Made by a program: the position numbers and the translations under genes. A stretch of 64,000 nucleotides of DNA from Ruminococcus flavefaciens ATCC 19208. Its GTDB lineage: Bacteria > Bacillota > Clostridia > Oscillospirales > Ruminococcaceae. Positions 17,659 through 26,498 of this stretch are shown piece after piece. Each line of letters starts with the position of its first letter. The stretch's first letter is position 1. Under the pieces are notes generated by a model. It did no database searches and was not told the origin of the DNA. It saw nothing but the letters and a program-made list of their open reading frames with translations. The stretch is from positions 180,305 through 244,304 of the forward strand of contig NZ_JAEF01000007.1 of NCBI RefSeq assembly GCF_000518765.1. The letters run 5' to 3'.

Positions 17659-18156
17659 ATGCAAAACCTTAATATCGTCCTTGTAGAACCTCAGATACCG
17701 CAGAATACGGGAAATATCTCCCGAACCTGCGCCGTTACGGGAGCAAGACTGCATCTTGTCCGCCCCCTCGGCTTCGAGGTAAGCGACAAGCACCTGAAAC
17801 GTGCGGGGCTTGACTACTGGGACAAGCTTGACATCACATATTACGACAGCTTGGAGGATTTCTTCGTGAAGAACAAGGGCGGTCACTTCTTCTACTTCAC
17901 TACAAAGGGACTTCATGTCCACAGCGAAGCGGAATATCCCGACAATGCATATCTTGTTTTCGGACGTGAGGACAAGGGGCTCCCGGAAGAGCTTCTTCAC
18001 GAAAATCCCGAAAGCTGTGTAAGAATACCTATGCGCAATGAACTGCGCAGTCTCAATCTCTCGAATTCAGTGGCAATAGCTGTGTATGAGGTACTGAGAC
18101 AATGGGATTATCCCGACCTTTCCCGCGAGGGGAAACTGACAAAATACCAATGGTAA
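17659..18156 (+). CDS. trmL: tRNA (cytidine/uridine-34 2'-O)-methyltransferase
   Basis: A 165-residue SPOUT methyltransferase that methylates the ribose of the wobble base in leucine tRNAs. Diagnostic motifs: LVEPQIPQNTGNISRTCAVTG at the start, HLVRPLGFEVSDKHLKRAGLDYW, YLVFGREDKGLPEELL (SAM-binding knot), and IPMRNELRSLNLSNSVAIAVYEVLRQ. The full family length is present. The site AAAGGAGATCT lies before the ATG. The gene is followed directly by degV. Confidence 0.95.
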   Translation: MQNLNIVLVEPQIPQNTGNISRTCAVTGARLHLVRPLGFEVSDKHLKRAGLDYWDKLDITYYDSLEDFFVKNKGGHFFYFTTKGLHVHSEAEYPDNAYLVFGREDKGLPEELLHENPESCVRIPMRNELRSLNLSNSVAIAVYEVLRQWDYPDLSREGKLTKYQW

Positions 18157-18170
18157 AAGGAGATACAAAA

Positions 18171-19043
18171 ATGTCAAAGATAGCATTACTTACCGATTCA
18201 TGCTGTGACCTTCCAAAGGAGACAATAGATGAACTGGGAATAAAAGTAATTCCATTCACCCTTACCTTAGGCGGTGAAAGCTTCAGAGAGATATATGATA
18301 AATCAACACAGGAAGTGTACGAGCTTATGGAGAGTACCGATGAGATACCAAAGCACTCTCAGATATCTCCCCTGACATTTGAAGAAACATACAATGAGCT
18401 TTATGAGCAGGGATATACTGATGTTATCAGTGTTTCCATAAACTCTCAGGGCTCAGGTACATATAACAATTCATTGATAGCCAAAAGCGACTTTTTCGAA
18501 AACAATCCCGATGCACAGGGCAAGATCAAGATCTTCAACATCGACTCAAAGTGCTATACTCTTTACTACGGCTATCCCGTAATGGAAGCTGCAAAGAAGA
18601 TACGCCGCGGTGCAGATGTGGAAGAAATAATCGCTTACCTTGAGGACTGGTTCAATGTAAGCGGTATATATGCAGTGCCATACACCCTCAAGTACGCTAA
18701 GAAGTCGGGACGCATCTCCGCTGCAAAGGCTTTTGCGGGAGAGCTTCTCGGACTCAAGCCTGTAATACTCTTTGCTGACGGCACGACAACTACCGTTGAC
18801 AAGATAAGAGGCGAAAAGAATATCGTTCCAAAGCTTGCGGAAATAGTTGAGAAGAATATGACTCCTCAGACACCGTACATTATGGTACACGGCAAGGACG
18901 ATACTCTCGCAAAGGAAGTCGAGAAGGAGATCGCTAAAAAGACAGGTAAAAAGGCTGAGATGTTCGGCAACATCGGTGCAGTCGTATCAGCAAATATCGG
19001 TCCCGAGCTTGTTGCTGTAGTCGTAAGGAGAAAGAACAAGTAA
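18171..19043 (+). CDS. DegV family fatty acid-binding protein
   Basis: A 290-residue protein starting at ATG 18171 after AAGGAG. Features: ALLTDSCCDLPKE at the start, ISPLTFEETYNELYEQGYTDVISVSINSQGSGTY in the middle (lipid headgroup loop), KSGRISAAKAF and LLGLKPVILF, and a C-terminal GAVVSANIGPELVAVV. DegV/FakB-type proteins hold a fatty acid for phosphorylation by FakA; no FakA gene is adjacent. It lies 14 bp after trmL and ends at a hairpin. Confidence 0.93.
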   Translation: MSKIALLTDSCCDLPKETIDELGIKVIPFTLTLGGESFREIYDKSTQEVYELMESTDEIPKHSQISPLTFEETYNELYEQGYTDVISVSINSQGSGTYNNSLIAKSDFFENNPDAQGKIKIFNIDSKCYTLYYGYPVMEAAKKIRRGADVEEIIAYLEDWFNVSGIYAVPYTLKYAKKSGRISAAKAFAGELLGLKPVILFADGTTTTVDKIRGEKNIVPKLAEIVEKNMTPQTPYIMVHGKDDTLAKEVEKEIAKKTGKKAEMFGNIGAVVSANIGPELVAVVVRRKNK

Positions 19044-19052
19044 TATTATTCA

Positions 19053-19083
19053 GAAAAGACAGGGCATTTGCTCCGTCTTTTTT
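19053..19083 (+). terminator. Intrinsic terminator after degV
   Basis: AAAAGAC / GTCTTTT stem with a GG...CC extension and a T run. Confidence 0.65.
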
Positions 19084-19211
19084 GATTATCAGAATTTGGC
19101 TGTATTTCGCTATGTCAAAGACTTTTTACATCGTTTTTCGCCCGTTTGTAAACGTCTTTTTTCAATTTTTCAGCACTTGTAAAAACAGATTGGTAGCAAT
19201 TTTTTCTGCGG

Positions 19212-19231
19212 ACTGATATACTGGTATCAGT
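19212..19231. promoter_or_regulatory. Operator-like inverted repeat before the XRE gene
   Basis: ACTGATA - 6 bp - TATCAGT, a perfect 7-bp inverted repeat 29 bp before the start at 19260. Probably the autoregulatory site; inference. Confidence 0.45.
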
Positions 19232-19259
19232 CAAGCGAAAAGTTCCGAAGGAGGAAAAA

Positions 19260-19841
19260 ATGGAAATCGGAAATCAGATCAAAAAACACAGAAACAAATT
19301 AAAATGGTCACAGGAGATGCTGGCAGAGAAAGCTTATGTCAGCCGCCAGACTATTTCAAACTGGGAAAATGACAAGAGCTATCCCGATATCCACAGCCTT
19401 CTCATTCTCGGCAAGCTTTTCAATATATCTCTTGACGAATTAGTTAAAGGAGATGTTGAAACTATGAAAAACGAGATCAACAAAGATGAAGTAAAAAAAT
19501 TCAATTCCATGTCATGGCTTCTTGCGGCAATGTATATAATCATGGTAGTATCGCCGCTTCCGCTGATAAAGTATCTGGGCTGGATAGGCGGAGTTATATG
19601 GGGAGCTATCGCCGCAGTTGCTATTTTTATAGCATTCAGGGTCGAGAAAATGAAAAAGGCAAACAATATCCAGACATATAAAGAAATTGCCGCATTCATG
19701 GAGGGCAAGCCTCTTGACGAGATCTCAGCCGACCGGCTGAAAACTGCCAACAGAACCGCTATAAAGCTCATGTACGGCGTTATATCCGCATTAATAGCAC
19801 TTACAGTATGCGCTGCCATCGGGTATTTTATGTATAAATAA
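19260..19841 (+). CDS. XRE-family regulator with C-terminal membrane segments
   Basis: A 193-residue protein. Residues 1-65 are a Cro/CI-type helix-turn-helix (GNQIKKHRNKLKWSQEMLAEKAYVSRQTISNWEN ... SLDELVKGD). Two hydrophobic segments near residues 85-125 and one near 168-190 anchor it to the membrane. This soluble-HTH plus membrane layout is common in Bacillota and suggests sensing at the membrane. AAGGAGG precedes the start. The upstream inverted repeat at 19212 may be its own operator. No transporter lies next to it. Confidence 0.88.
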   Translation: MEIGNQIKKHRNKLKWSQEMLAEKAYVSRQTISNWENDKSYPDIHSLLILGKLFNISLDELVKGDVETMKNEINKDEVKKFNSMSWLLAAMYIIMVVSPLPLIKYLGWIGGVIWGAIAAVAIFIAFRVEKMKKANNIQTYKEIAAFMEGKPLDEISADRLKTANRTAIKLMYGVISALIALTVCAAIGYFMYK

Positions 19842-19848
19842 AAAAATA

Positions 19849-19876
19849 ACGGCTCCTGTGATCTCACAGGAGCCGT
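19849..19876. terminator. Bidirectional terminator
   Basis: Perfect 13-bp stem ACGGCTCCTGTGA / TCACAGGAGCCGT with A run before it; serves the convergent genes on both sides. Confidence 0.9.
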
Positions 19877-19901
19877 AACTATTTCAGTTCAGTATTCCGA
19901 A

Positions 19902-20732
19902 TCAGAAATTCTTTGAAGCATAATCAACCCATCTGCTGTCCTTTGAAAGCTTGCCGCCCTTGAGGAAAGCAGCCTTTGCATTCTTGTCGTTCTTAAGGAA
20001 TGCATCGAACCACTTAACAGCATATTCAGCGAAAACTGCAGGTGCATGATTATCGCATGGGTCTAAATGCTTACCGTTCTTTACACTTGCATATACACAA
20101 GAAGTATTGCAAGCATTGTAAGAATTCTTTACCCATGAAGATGATACGATATCATCCTGTGTAGCAGTTACAAAGAAAGTCGGCACCTTCAGCTGGCTTG
20201 CTTCAGACTGGAACTGACACCCCTGTACATCAAATACACAGTCTATAGCTGTATTCTGTCTTGAAGCATTAACTGCGCTCATTCCGCCCTGAGAATGTCC
20301 GCCTGCACCAACGTGCTCTGCATCTACCTTATTGTAGAACATACTATTACTATCTTTGCCTTCTTTGATGATAAAGTCAACTGATGCAGACTCTGTTACA
20401 CCTGTTCCGCAGTAACGGTCAGTATTTGCTACTACGATATATCCGCCTTCTGCAATCTTGCTGAGAAGCTCAGTATAAGATCTCCAAGTGGCAAATGTAC
20501 CATTTCCCCATACAACTACAGGATACTTCTTGTTAGATGTAGTCATATCCTTAGGATAATATACAACGTGATCGATCAGCAGACCGTCATCAAATTTTGC
20601 TAAGTTTACAGTGCTGCTTACGCTTGTAATCGAAATAGGCTTATATGCTGCATTAGCTGTGCTGACATTTGCTGCTAAAGCTGATGTTGCCATAATTGCT
20701 GCTGCCATTATAGATGCGATTCTTCTTTTCAT
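19902..20732 (-). CDS. Secreted alpha/beta hydrolase (esterase)
   Basis: A 276-residue protein starting at ATG 20732 with GGAGG 7 bp upstream. A classic Sec signal peptide (MKRRIASIMAAAIMATSALA, cleavage probably after ANA near residue 28) is followed by an alpha/beta hydrolase fold: VVVWGNGTFATW (oxyanion side), the nucleophile Ser147 in GAGGHSQGG, an acid after VTATQDDIVSS, and a His in NGKHLDPCDNHA. It resembles the polyester/cutinase-like and dienelactone-hydrolase group. A role in plant-polymer deacetylation fits the organism but is inferred. Confidence 0.85.
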   Translation of the reverse strand: MKRRIASIMAAAIMATSALAANVSTANAAYKPISITSVSSTVNLAKFDDGLLIDHVVYYPKDMTTSNKKYPVVVWGNGTFATWRSYTELLSKIAEGGYIVVANTDRYCGTGVTESASVDFIIKEGKDSNSMFYNKVDAEHVGAGGHSQGGMSAVNASRQNTAIDCVFDVQGCQFQSEASQLKVPTFFVTATQDDIVSSSWVKNSYNACNTSCVYASVKNGKHLDPCDNHAPAVFAEYAVKWFDAFLKNDKNAKAAFLKGGKLSKDSRWVDYASKNF

Positions 20733-20991
20733 GGTATGACCTCCATTTTGTTTTTTAGTGATAATTTTTGTGATATATAATGTTAACATATATATGTATT
20801 ATTATATCATATACCCCTGCTGTTTGTCAATAGTTTTGCTGCTTTTTATTGATATTTTTATACTAAGTCCGTATTTTTATTGATATACGGTTCTTTAATG
20901 CCATAAATAATTACGAAAAAAGCTGCTTACATTCAGCAAGCAGCTCATTCCGCTATTCAAACGTGAAAAAAATTGTCAGCGCTTTCAAGAG

Positions 20992-22683
20992 TTACTGCAT
21001 CTTGTAAGCGTCGATCATCTTCTTGCTGATATGTCCAGAACGCCGAACACAGCGTCCATCGTTTCTGATATATGAAATTTCCGCAGCTATTTTTGTTTTC
21101 AGCTTTACTTCAAGCTTCATTGATTCCCTGTTAATAGGTACAACATCTATCCTGTCAATAATAGCCTTTGTCATTTCATCAACTTCATCATGTGACATCT
21201 GATGTCCAGGTGTGTACATAGTACGGAAGTAATTCTCTATCTTTTCCATTTCATTTGCGTAATCATCTTTTGCCTGCGCCTTGAGTTCCAATACATGAAT
21301 ATCCTCCTCAAGCTGAGAGATAAGAACATTGACACTGTCATTACGCTCACGAAACTCATCACGAGAAATAATATTATCAGTATACAGGTCAAGCAGCTTT
21401 TCGCGCTTGGCTTTTTCTTTTGTCAAACTTGATGTTAGATGATTTATCTGACTTTGTAAACCAGTATCACGACCACTTTCACGGTATATCCGCATAAAAT
21501 CTGTAACATACTCATCAATATTACCTGCAATGGTCTGGAAATGCTCTGACAGCATTTTATAGAGATCTTCCTCCATAATAGAAAAAGATGCACAGCTCTT
21601 AGCCCCGAAACGCTTCTTTTCACTGCAAATCCACTGATATATGGGCTTACCTTGAGATACACTGTTGGAATAACTGGTACGCCAATACGGTTTATCATGT
21701 GCTTTACACCATATGACACCTGTAAACACACTCTTGTCCTTGAATGAGCGACCTCTAGACTTGATAGCTGTACTGCGTTCATGAAAAATTGCATTTGCTC
21801 TTTCCCATATCTCCTCGCTGACGATTGCAGGAACTACCTCTCCGGTTTCGTCTTTATAGAGTACCCATTCTTCCTCTGGTAAAAATCTCTGCTCACGGGT
21901 GCGATAATCGACAATCTTGACCTTGTTGCCGCAATAATACCCTTTATACTTGGGATTCTGAATAATACCGTTGATAGTGTTGTGATGAATGCGCGAGCCG
22001 TTTCTGTTGCGATAGCCTTTTTCCCAGAGAAGGTTCTCGACTTTACGAGAGCTGTATTCCCCTGTTGAATAAAGCTCATATATCAGCCTTACCATCTCGG
22101 CTTCAGCTTCGTTTATAACAAGTCTGCAATCCTGTTTATCGTACCCGAAGATACGGCTGTTTCCCATTACATTACCGCTTTCAATAGCGCGTTTGTGTCC
22201 CCAGCGCACACGCTCGGAGAGCTTTCTAACTTCATCGGCAGCGATGCTCGACATGATAGTGAGTCGAAGCTCGCTGTCCGTATCTATTGTGCAGATGTTA
22301 TCATTCTGGAAGAAAACGCCAACACCTGATCTGAGCAGATCACGGGTATATGTCAGACTGTCTATAGTATTTCTGGCGAACCTGCTGACTTCCTTCGTAA
22401 GGATAAGATCGAACCTCCCCGCCTTGCCATCTTCGACCATACGCATGAAATTAGTACGGTTCTCCGCTGCTTCACCGCGTATTCGGTCGACATAGCCTTC
22501 AACGTACTCCCAGTTCGGATTATTCTTAATCATATCCGTAAAAAACGCGATCTGATTCTCCACGGAGTTTTCCTGCTCCTCCTTTGTGGTAGAGACACGA
22601 GCATAGAACGTTACACGCATTTGAACATCAAAAATGGTCTTACGCTCCATTTTCATCTGATTAGCGATACTATAAATATCCAT
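20992..22683 (-). CDS. Large serine recombinase (integrase of the island)
   Basis: A 563-residue serine recombinase. The catalytic domain has VTFYARVSTTKEEQENSVENQ with Ser31 as nucleophile and LTKEVSRFARNTIDSL. The recombinase domain follows (VMGNSRIFGYDK, NGIIQNPKYKGYY), then a zinc-ribbon-like CKAHDKPYW ... WICSEKKRFGAKSC and a long coiled coil (about 400-470). Length and order are those of integrases that act on single attachment sites. A strong promoter lies upstream (22722-22749). It is intact, unlike the recombinase at 6-7.6 kb, and is the best candidate for moving the 20.9-33.5 kb island. Attachment sites could not be identified. Confidence 0.93.
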   Translation of the reverse strand: MDIYSIANQMKMERKTIFDVQMRVTFYARVSTTKEEQENSVENQIAFFTDMIKNNPNWEYVEGYVDRIRGEAAENRTNFMRMVEDGKAGRFDLILTKEVSRFARNTIDSLTYTRDLLRSGVGVFFQNDNICTIDTDSELRLTIMSSIAADEVRKLSERVRWGHKRAIESGNVMGNSRIFGYDKQDCRLVINEAEAEMVRLIYELYSTGEYSSRKVENLLWEKGYRNRNGSRIHHNTINGIIQNPKYKGYYCGNKVKIVDYRTREQRFLPEEEWVLYKDETGEVVPAIVSEEIWERANAIFHERSTAIKSRGRSFKDKSVFTGVIWCKAHDKPYWRTSYSNSVSQGKPIYQWICSEKKRFGAKSCASFSIMEEDLYKMLSEHFQTIAGNIDEYVTDFMRIYRESGRDTGLQSQINHLTSSLTKEKAKREKLLDLYTDNIISRDEFRERNDSVNVLISQLEEDIHVLELKAQAKDDYANEMEKIENYFRTMYTPGHQMSHDEVDEMTKAIIDRIDVVPINRESMKLEVKLKTKIAAEISYIRNDGRCVRRSGHISKKMIDAYKMQ

Positions 22684-22721
22684 CGATACTCCTCCTTTTT
22701 AGGTATGGTATCATCACAATA

Positions 22722-22749
22722 ATTATATCATACCAAAATTAATTGTCAA
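22722..22749 (-). promoter_or_regulatory. Promoter of the large serine recombinase with a palindromic operator
   Basis: On the minus strand TTGACA (22744-22749), 16-bp spacer, TATAAT (22722-22727). GGTATGATA ... TATCATACC-type half sites (22701-22734) overlap the -10, suggesting repression. Confidence 0.65.
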
Positions 22750-22751
22750 GT

Positions 22752-22782
22752 GAAAAAAATGTCTGCCGCTATAGCGGCAGAC
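22752..22782 (-). terminator. Terminator after the small gene
   Basis: Perfect palindrome GTCTGCCGCTATAGCGGCAGAC (22761-22782), followed on the minus strand by ATTTTTTTC. Confidence 0.85.
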
Positions 22783-22791
22783 AAACAAGCT

Positions 22792-22950
22792 TTACTGCAC
22801 ATATCTTTTGCCTTTTTCAAGGTTCTCAATCAGCTCGATCATTTTCCCCAGTCGGGTATGGTCGATCCATCCGTTTTTATATAAAATTTGTGCCCATGCG
22901 ACCAGAGTTTGTTTTTTCAGTGCCAACTCCGGCGATTCTGACTTTTTCAT
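22792..22950 (-). CDS. Small conserved-looking protein upstream of the integrase
   Basis: A 52-residue protein with a very strong ribosome site (AAAGGAGGGGGAAAC) before ATG 22950. The sequence (start MKKSESPELALKK, then LVAWAQILYKNGWID, end LEKGKRYVQ) is helical and charged. Small proteins of this kind are common beside integrases and conjugation genes of clostridial elements. It has its own terminator. The function is unknown. Confidence 0.65.
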   Translation of the reverse strand: MKKSESPELALKKQTLVAWAQILYKNGWIDHTRLGKMIELIENLEKGKRYVQ

Positions 22951-23014
22951 GTTTCCCCCTCCTTTATCATAATTATGCTTCTTATCAACGGTAAATATAC
23001 CGCTATTTTCTCTA

Positions 23015-23043
23015 TTGACACATTAGTACCAAAAAGATATAAT
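23015..23043 (+). promoter_or_regulatory. Perfect sigma-A promoter pointing into the ATPase gene
   Basis: TTGACA (23015-23020), 17-bp spacer, TATAAT (23038-23043) on the plus strand, 40 bp from the end of the convergent minus-strand ATPase. No plus-strand gene lies ahead, so it would make an antisense transcript. Confidence 0.55.
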
Positions 23044-23082
23044 TATAATGTATAGGTAGCGCCCTAAGGGTGCTATATAAAA

Positions 23083-26000
23083 TCAATTGTTATTTTGAGA
23101 GTCATCTTGCTCTTCAGCGCGAAAATCAATAATATGGCCACTGATCGTAGTTTGAACGTTACGTTTCTGCTCTTTATTATAAAGAGCACCTTTGATTATG
23201 ACATCACCGCGGTTCATTGAATCGAAGCGTACCATATCAGCTTTCTTCCAACGAAGCTCAGTAGCGACCAGATTAGCACTGTCCTGAGTAGGACGATGAT
23301 GTATCTGCATACCAGCCTTTCCGAGGGCAGAGCCTATTTCTGTGCTTCTAGCGTAGAAGTCCTGTGTAGAAGCAATGATAGAGAGACGGTGCTTTCTGCC
23401 TTCCTTCAATATCTTACGTATTGGGCTAGAAACTGACATGTTATGATTCTGAATCTCGTCAACGACGACAGATAAAGGGCGCTGGGGATTACCCTGCTTG
23501 AAGTTGAAAAGGCCTGCAAGCAGGGCATCAATGATCTGATTTCCGTTGCTTGAGTATTTCTCGTTTATCTGAACAACATGGATTTTTCGTTCACCGCTGA
23601 AAATATCTTTCCAGGTTCCATTGTTGAGCTTGTACTCCTTGATATCCTCAAAGAATGGCTTAAGACGGCTGCAAAGGCTCTCGCATGTCATACCATCATC
23701 ATCCAGAAGTTCCAGAAGATCATCAGATGATATTGGCTGATTTTTGTCCGAAACTTCAAGCAAATCTGATATTGCCGAGCGCAGTAAGTTAGTCTGCGGA
23801 ACAGACAACTCTCCGATACCAGCTGTGATAACGCCAAGCAATTCCTTCTTCTGGGAAGGAAGGCTCGCTGTTCGATCAATGTTGAAAATATCGACGTTAA
23901 GTTCACCATCATCAAGCTTGTGAAATACAACATTCTCGTCAACAAATTCCTTTGATAGGTTCGTGCATAATGCTTCATATGTATCTGAAGTACTGGTGTC
24001 GAACACTAAAATGTCATAGTCCTGAGCAAAACGGCTTGCCATTATTTGATGCTTGGTATAGCTCTTTCCCTCGCCGGCTTGACCATAAATAGCAATACTG
24101 TCGTTCTCGGCAGCATTGAAATCAACCAGTCTGCCTGCCATATGCCCATTTCCGTCTGTGATTAACGGTATGAAACCTGCCTTTGGAAACTCATCAACTG
24201 TATGCAGAAACGCAACAATTTCAGGATTATATAACTGATATACAACATCTGCATCAAGAATATCAGCCAAAACATCATACAGGTAAAGGCGTTGATGCTG
24301 TCCATCAGCATCATACAATTCAATTGGGTGAGTATCGAAGTCTTTGCACTCCAGATATCCCAATCGCTTTAAAGCTTTGATAACAGCTTCAAAATTGTGT
24401 GTTTTCTGCATATAACCCATGATATCTTCAAGTACAGCGAAACTCAGATACAGACGATTTCCGTCAAGGATTAGAGTTCTTCCATCATCTGTGAACTTCA
24501 TATTATTCTTTTTACGTATCACTACGTATTTTTTAGTCCTGATAAGCTCACTTAGAACAGCTGCAAGTTCACATACAATTATTTCGTCTGAACTCATAAT
24601 AGTATGCGGCTGAGCATTTACAATAGGCAACAGTCGTTTCGCCGTTTCATTATTCATAAAATCGAAGCTTAAAAAGTAATGAAAGAAAAGTCCAGTAAGA
24701 CAGATCATCACCATAGTTTCAAGTGCTTCTCCCTGAACATCTTTTGATAAGATTTCACGAAAAGCAGGTGCTTTTTCAATGAAAAGCCTCTTGACTTCAT
24801 TTGCGTGATTTTGCGCTGTTGTAACTATCAATGAGTCCATCTCGGCGAGGATTACTTGCAGTTCCCCCGGAGTTTGTTCAACCGTTATGCCAGTGCTATC
24901 TATCGCTAAGAACACATTCGGAGCAAGCTTCATTGCAGTTAACGCTGCATTTTGTGAGATCACTACCGAAAGGCTACGATCATCTTTTTCAGTTGCTCTT
25001 ATTATCGCTTTAAGAGCCTCTATGACCTTTTTTCCCTCGTCGGCAAAGGAATGATCCACGTAAAGTGAAACCCCATCACAGTTATATCCTTGCTCCTCGA
25101 TGACAGCTTTTTCGCCGTCGACCAGATTTGTTAATGGGACTTCGGCAATATCACGAGTTGCACAAAATGCTGTCAAAGCTTCTTCCGTACAATCAGCTGA
25201 TGGCGATATAATCGGTATCTTGCCATTGTGTACACCAGCCTGTGAAATGAAGTACTTCAGCTTGCTGCTGCAACGATACATTCCACAAAATGTCAAACGG
25301 TCATCGCACTGCACTGCCTTCTTAAAGTTTGATATTATCATATCAGGAGAGTGCATTGGAATAATGAGCTTGTAAAGCTTTACGCCTTTCGATAGCAGCT
25401 TATGAGGTATATAGCTATCCTTCGGCTCGTAAGCGTAGAGAACCTCTCCGTTAGGAAATTCATGCCAGCCTGGACGCGAGTACAGAATGATCTCTTGCGT
25501 CTGAGCCTGATTAATCGCAAAGCGAACAAGTTCATTGAACAGGTGTTTTGTGCAGCTCGGATATCTCACGATTTTATTAAGACAACGGTGATATCGCTCG
25601 TGAAGATAATCATCTTTTCCCATGATGCAAGAATACTGCCTGCCATTAGTGATGTATTCGATAATAACAAAACGGAGCTCCATATCTTCCGACAGCACTT
25701 TGCTGAAACGTGGGATCATGAACCCTTCTGTCAATTCCTGAACTTTCACCTTGCCCTTACTGTTTGATACTTCTTTCGCATACCTACTGGTCGTAGGATC
25801 AAGTTTGAAAGTGGCTCTTTCATGAGTCAAGTCTGGCATAGTTCCTGGAGTAGGCAGATGGCGTCGACTGATACCAAAATCTCCTGCCCTCACAGATTGA
25901 GGCTGATGATAATTCTGTGCATTGTTTGCTGCTGAAGCAAGAGGTGTGCACGTTTGATTTATACCTGCATTCATATTCGGAATAGGAATACTTTGATTTC

Positions 26001-26178
26001 CGATACCTGTTATCATAGGCTTCGAATATGAATACATGTCATAGCTTCCCATTCCGTTATTGATGGTTTGTGCGGAAGCTACACTTGATGCCATATTCTG
26101 TACATAAGAAGACCGAAAATCTTCTTGCTGCGAAAACTGAGGAATACCTGTAATTCCATTTAAGTTAAAATTATCCAT
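23083..26178 (-). CDS. VirB4/HerA-like ATPase with a disordered N-terminus
   Basis: A 1031-residue protein. Residues 1-110 are rich in Asn, Gln, Ser and Met and look disordered. A central region of about 500 residues is unfamiliar. The ATPase domain has a Walker A GQAGEGKSYTKHQ near residue 705 and a Walker B LSVVVDEIQNH near 903, then a sensor-like IIASTQDF, the order seen in VirB4/TraC and HerA-type pumping ATPases. No membrane segments are evident. No other type IV secretion genes are nearby, so it may drive DNA or protein transfer with parts supplied elsewhere, or act in a stand-alone system. It faces the 330-residue unknown gene across a 320-bp divergent region. Confidence 0.75.
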   Translation of the reverse strand: MDNFNLNGITGIPQFSQQEDFRSSYVQNMASSVASAQTINNGMGSYDMYSYSKPMITGIGNQSIPIPNMNAGINQTCTPLASAANNAQNYHQPQSVRAGDFGISRRHLPTPGTMPDLTHERATFKLDPTTSRYAKEVSNSKGKVKVQELTEGFMIPRFSKVLSEDMELRFVIIEYITNGRQYSCIMGKDDYLHERYHRCLNKIVRYPSCTKHLFNELVRFAINQAQTQEIILYSRPGWHEFPNGEVLYAYEPKDSYIPHKLLSKGVKLYKLIIPMHSPDMIISNFKKAVQCDDRLTFCGMYRCSSKLKYFISQAGVHNGKIPIISPSADCTEEALTAFCATRDIAEVPLTNLVDGEKAVIEEQGYNCDGVSLYVDHSFADEGKKVIEALKAIIRATEKDDRSLSVVISQNAALTAMKLAPNVFLAIDSTGITVEQTPGELQVILAEMDSLIVTTAQNHANEVKRLFIEKAPAFREILSKDVQGEALETMVMICLTGLFFHYFLSFDFMNNETAKRLLPIVNAQPHTIMSSDEIIVCELAAVLSELIRTKKYVVIRKKNNMKFTDDGRTLILDGNRLYLSFAVLEDIMGYMQKTHNFEAVIKALKRLGYLECKDFDTHPIELYDADGQHQRLYLYDVLADILDADVVYQLYNPEIVAFLHTVDEFPKAGFIPLITDGNGHMAGRLVDFNAAENDSIAIYGQAGEGKSYTKHQIMASRFAQDYDILVFDTSTSDTYEALCTNLSKEFVDENVVFHKLDDGELNVDIFNIDRTASLPSQKKELLGVITAGIGELSVPQTNLLRSAISDLLEVSDKNQPISSDDLLELLDDDGMTCESLCSRLKPFFEDIKEYKLNNGTWKDIFSGERKIHVVQINEKYSSNGNQIIDALLAGLFNFKQGNPQRPLSVVVDEIQNHNMSVSSPIRKILKEGRKHRLSIIASTQDFYARSTEIGSALGKAGMQIHHRPTQDSANLVATELRWKKADMVRFDSMNRGDVIIKGALYNKEQKRNVQTTISGHIIDFRAEEQDDSQNNN

Positions 26179-26229
26179 ATTGATCTTTCCTTTATAATGT
26201 ATTAAAACTGTTCTGTTTTTATAAAATTA

Positions 26230-26320
26230 TAGGTGATGGAGCTCCTTTGAAATTAATATTTCTCCAAAACGCACTATTTTGTGTGCTTTTTGAAAATACT
26301 ATTTTCAATTCACCTATATT
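26230..26320 (-). promoter_or_regulatory. Folded leader upstream of the ATPase
   Basis: On the minus strand ATAGGTGA and TCACCTAT close a 90-nt domain containing the palindrome TTGAAAATAGTATTTTCAA and GCAC...GTGC. Further upstream lie GTGCAG/CTGCAC (26351-26372) and a possible TATAAT near 26396. Probably a structured 5' leader of the ATPase transcript; no known class recognised. This makes up most of the 26179-26498 gap. Confidence 0.35.
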
Positions 26321-26498
26321 TTTATAAAGAGAAAGCTTTTTTAGCCATCGGTGCAGCTGTTGTTAACTGCACTTCAGCTCTTGATTTTATTATAAAGCCT
26401 TTTACAACCCTTGTCTAAGTCTTTTTCAGTCAGATAGCGATAAATAGCGAATGACAGTAAATCCTGTCAATTACATTTTGTTTTGAGGTGGTTTCCTT

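Noticed and set aside
22743-22994. 83-residue plus-strand frame
   Set aside because: It lies opposite a 52-residue minus-strand gene with a very strong ribosome site and terminator, and has no site of its own.
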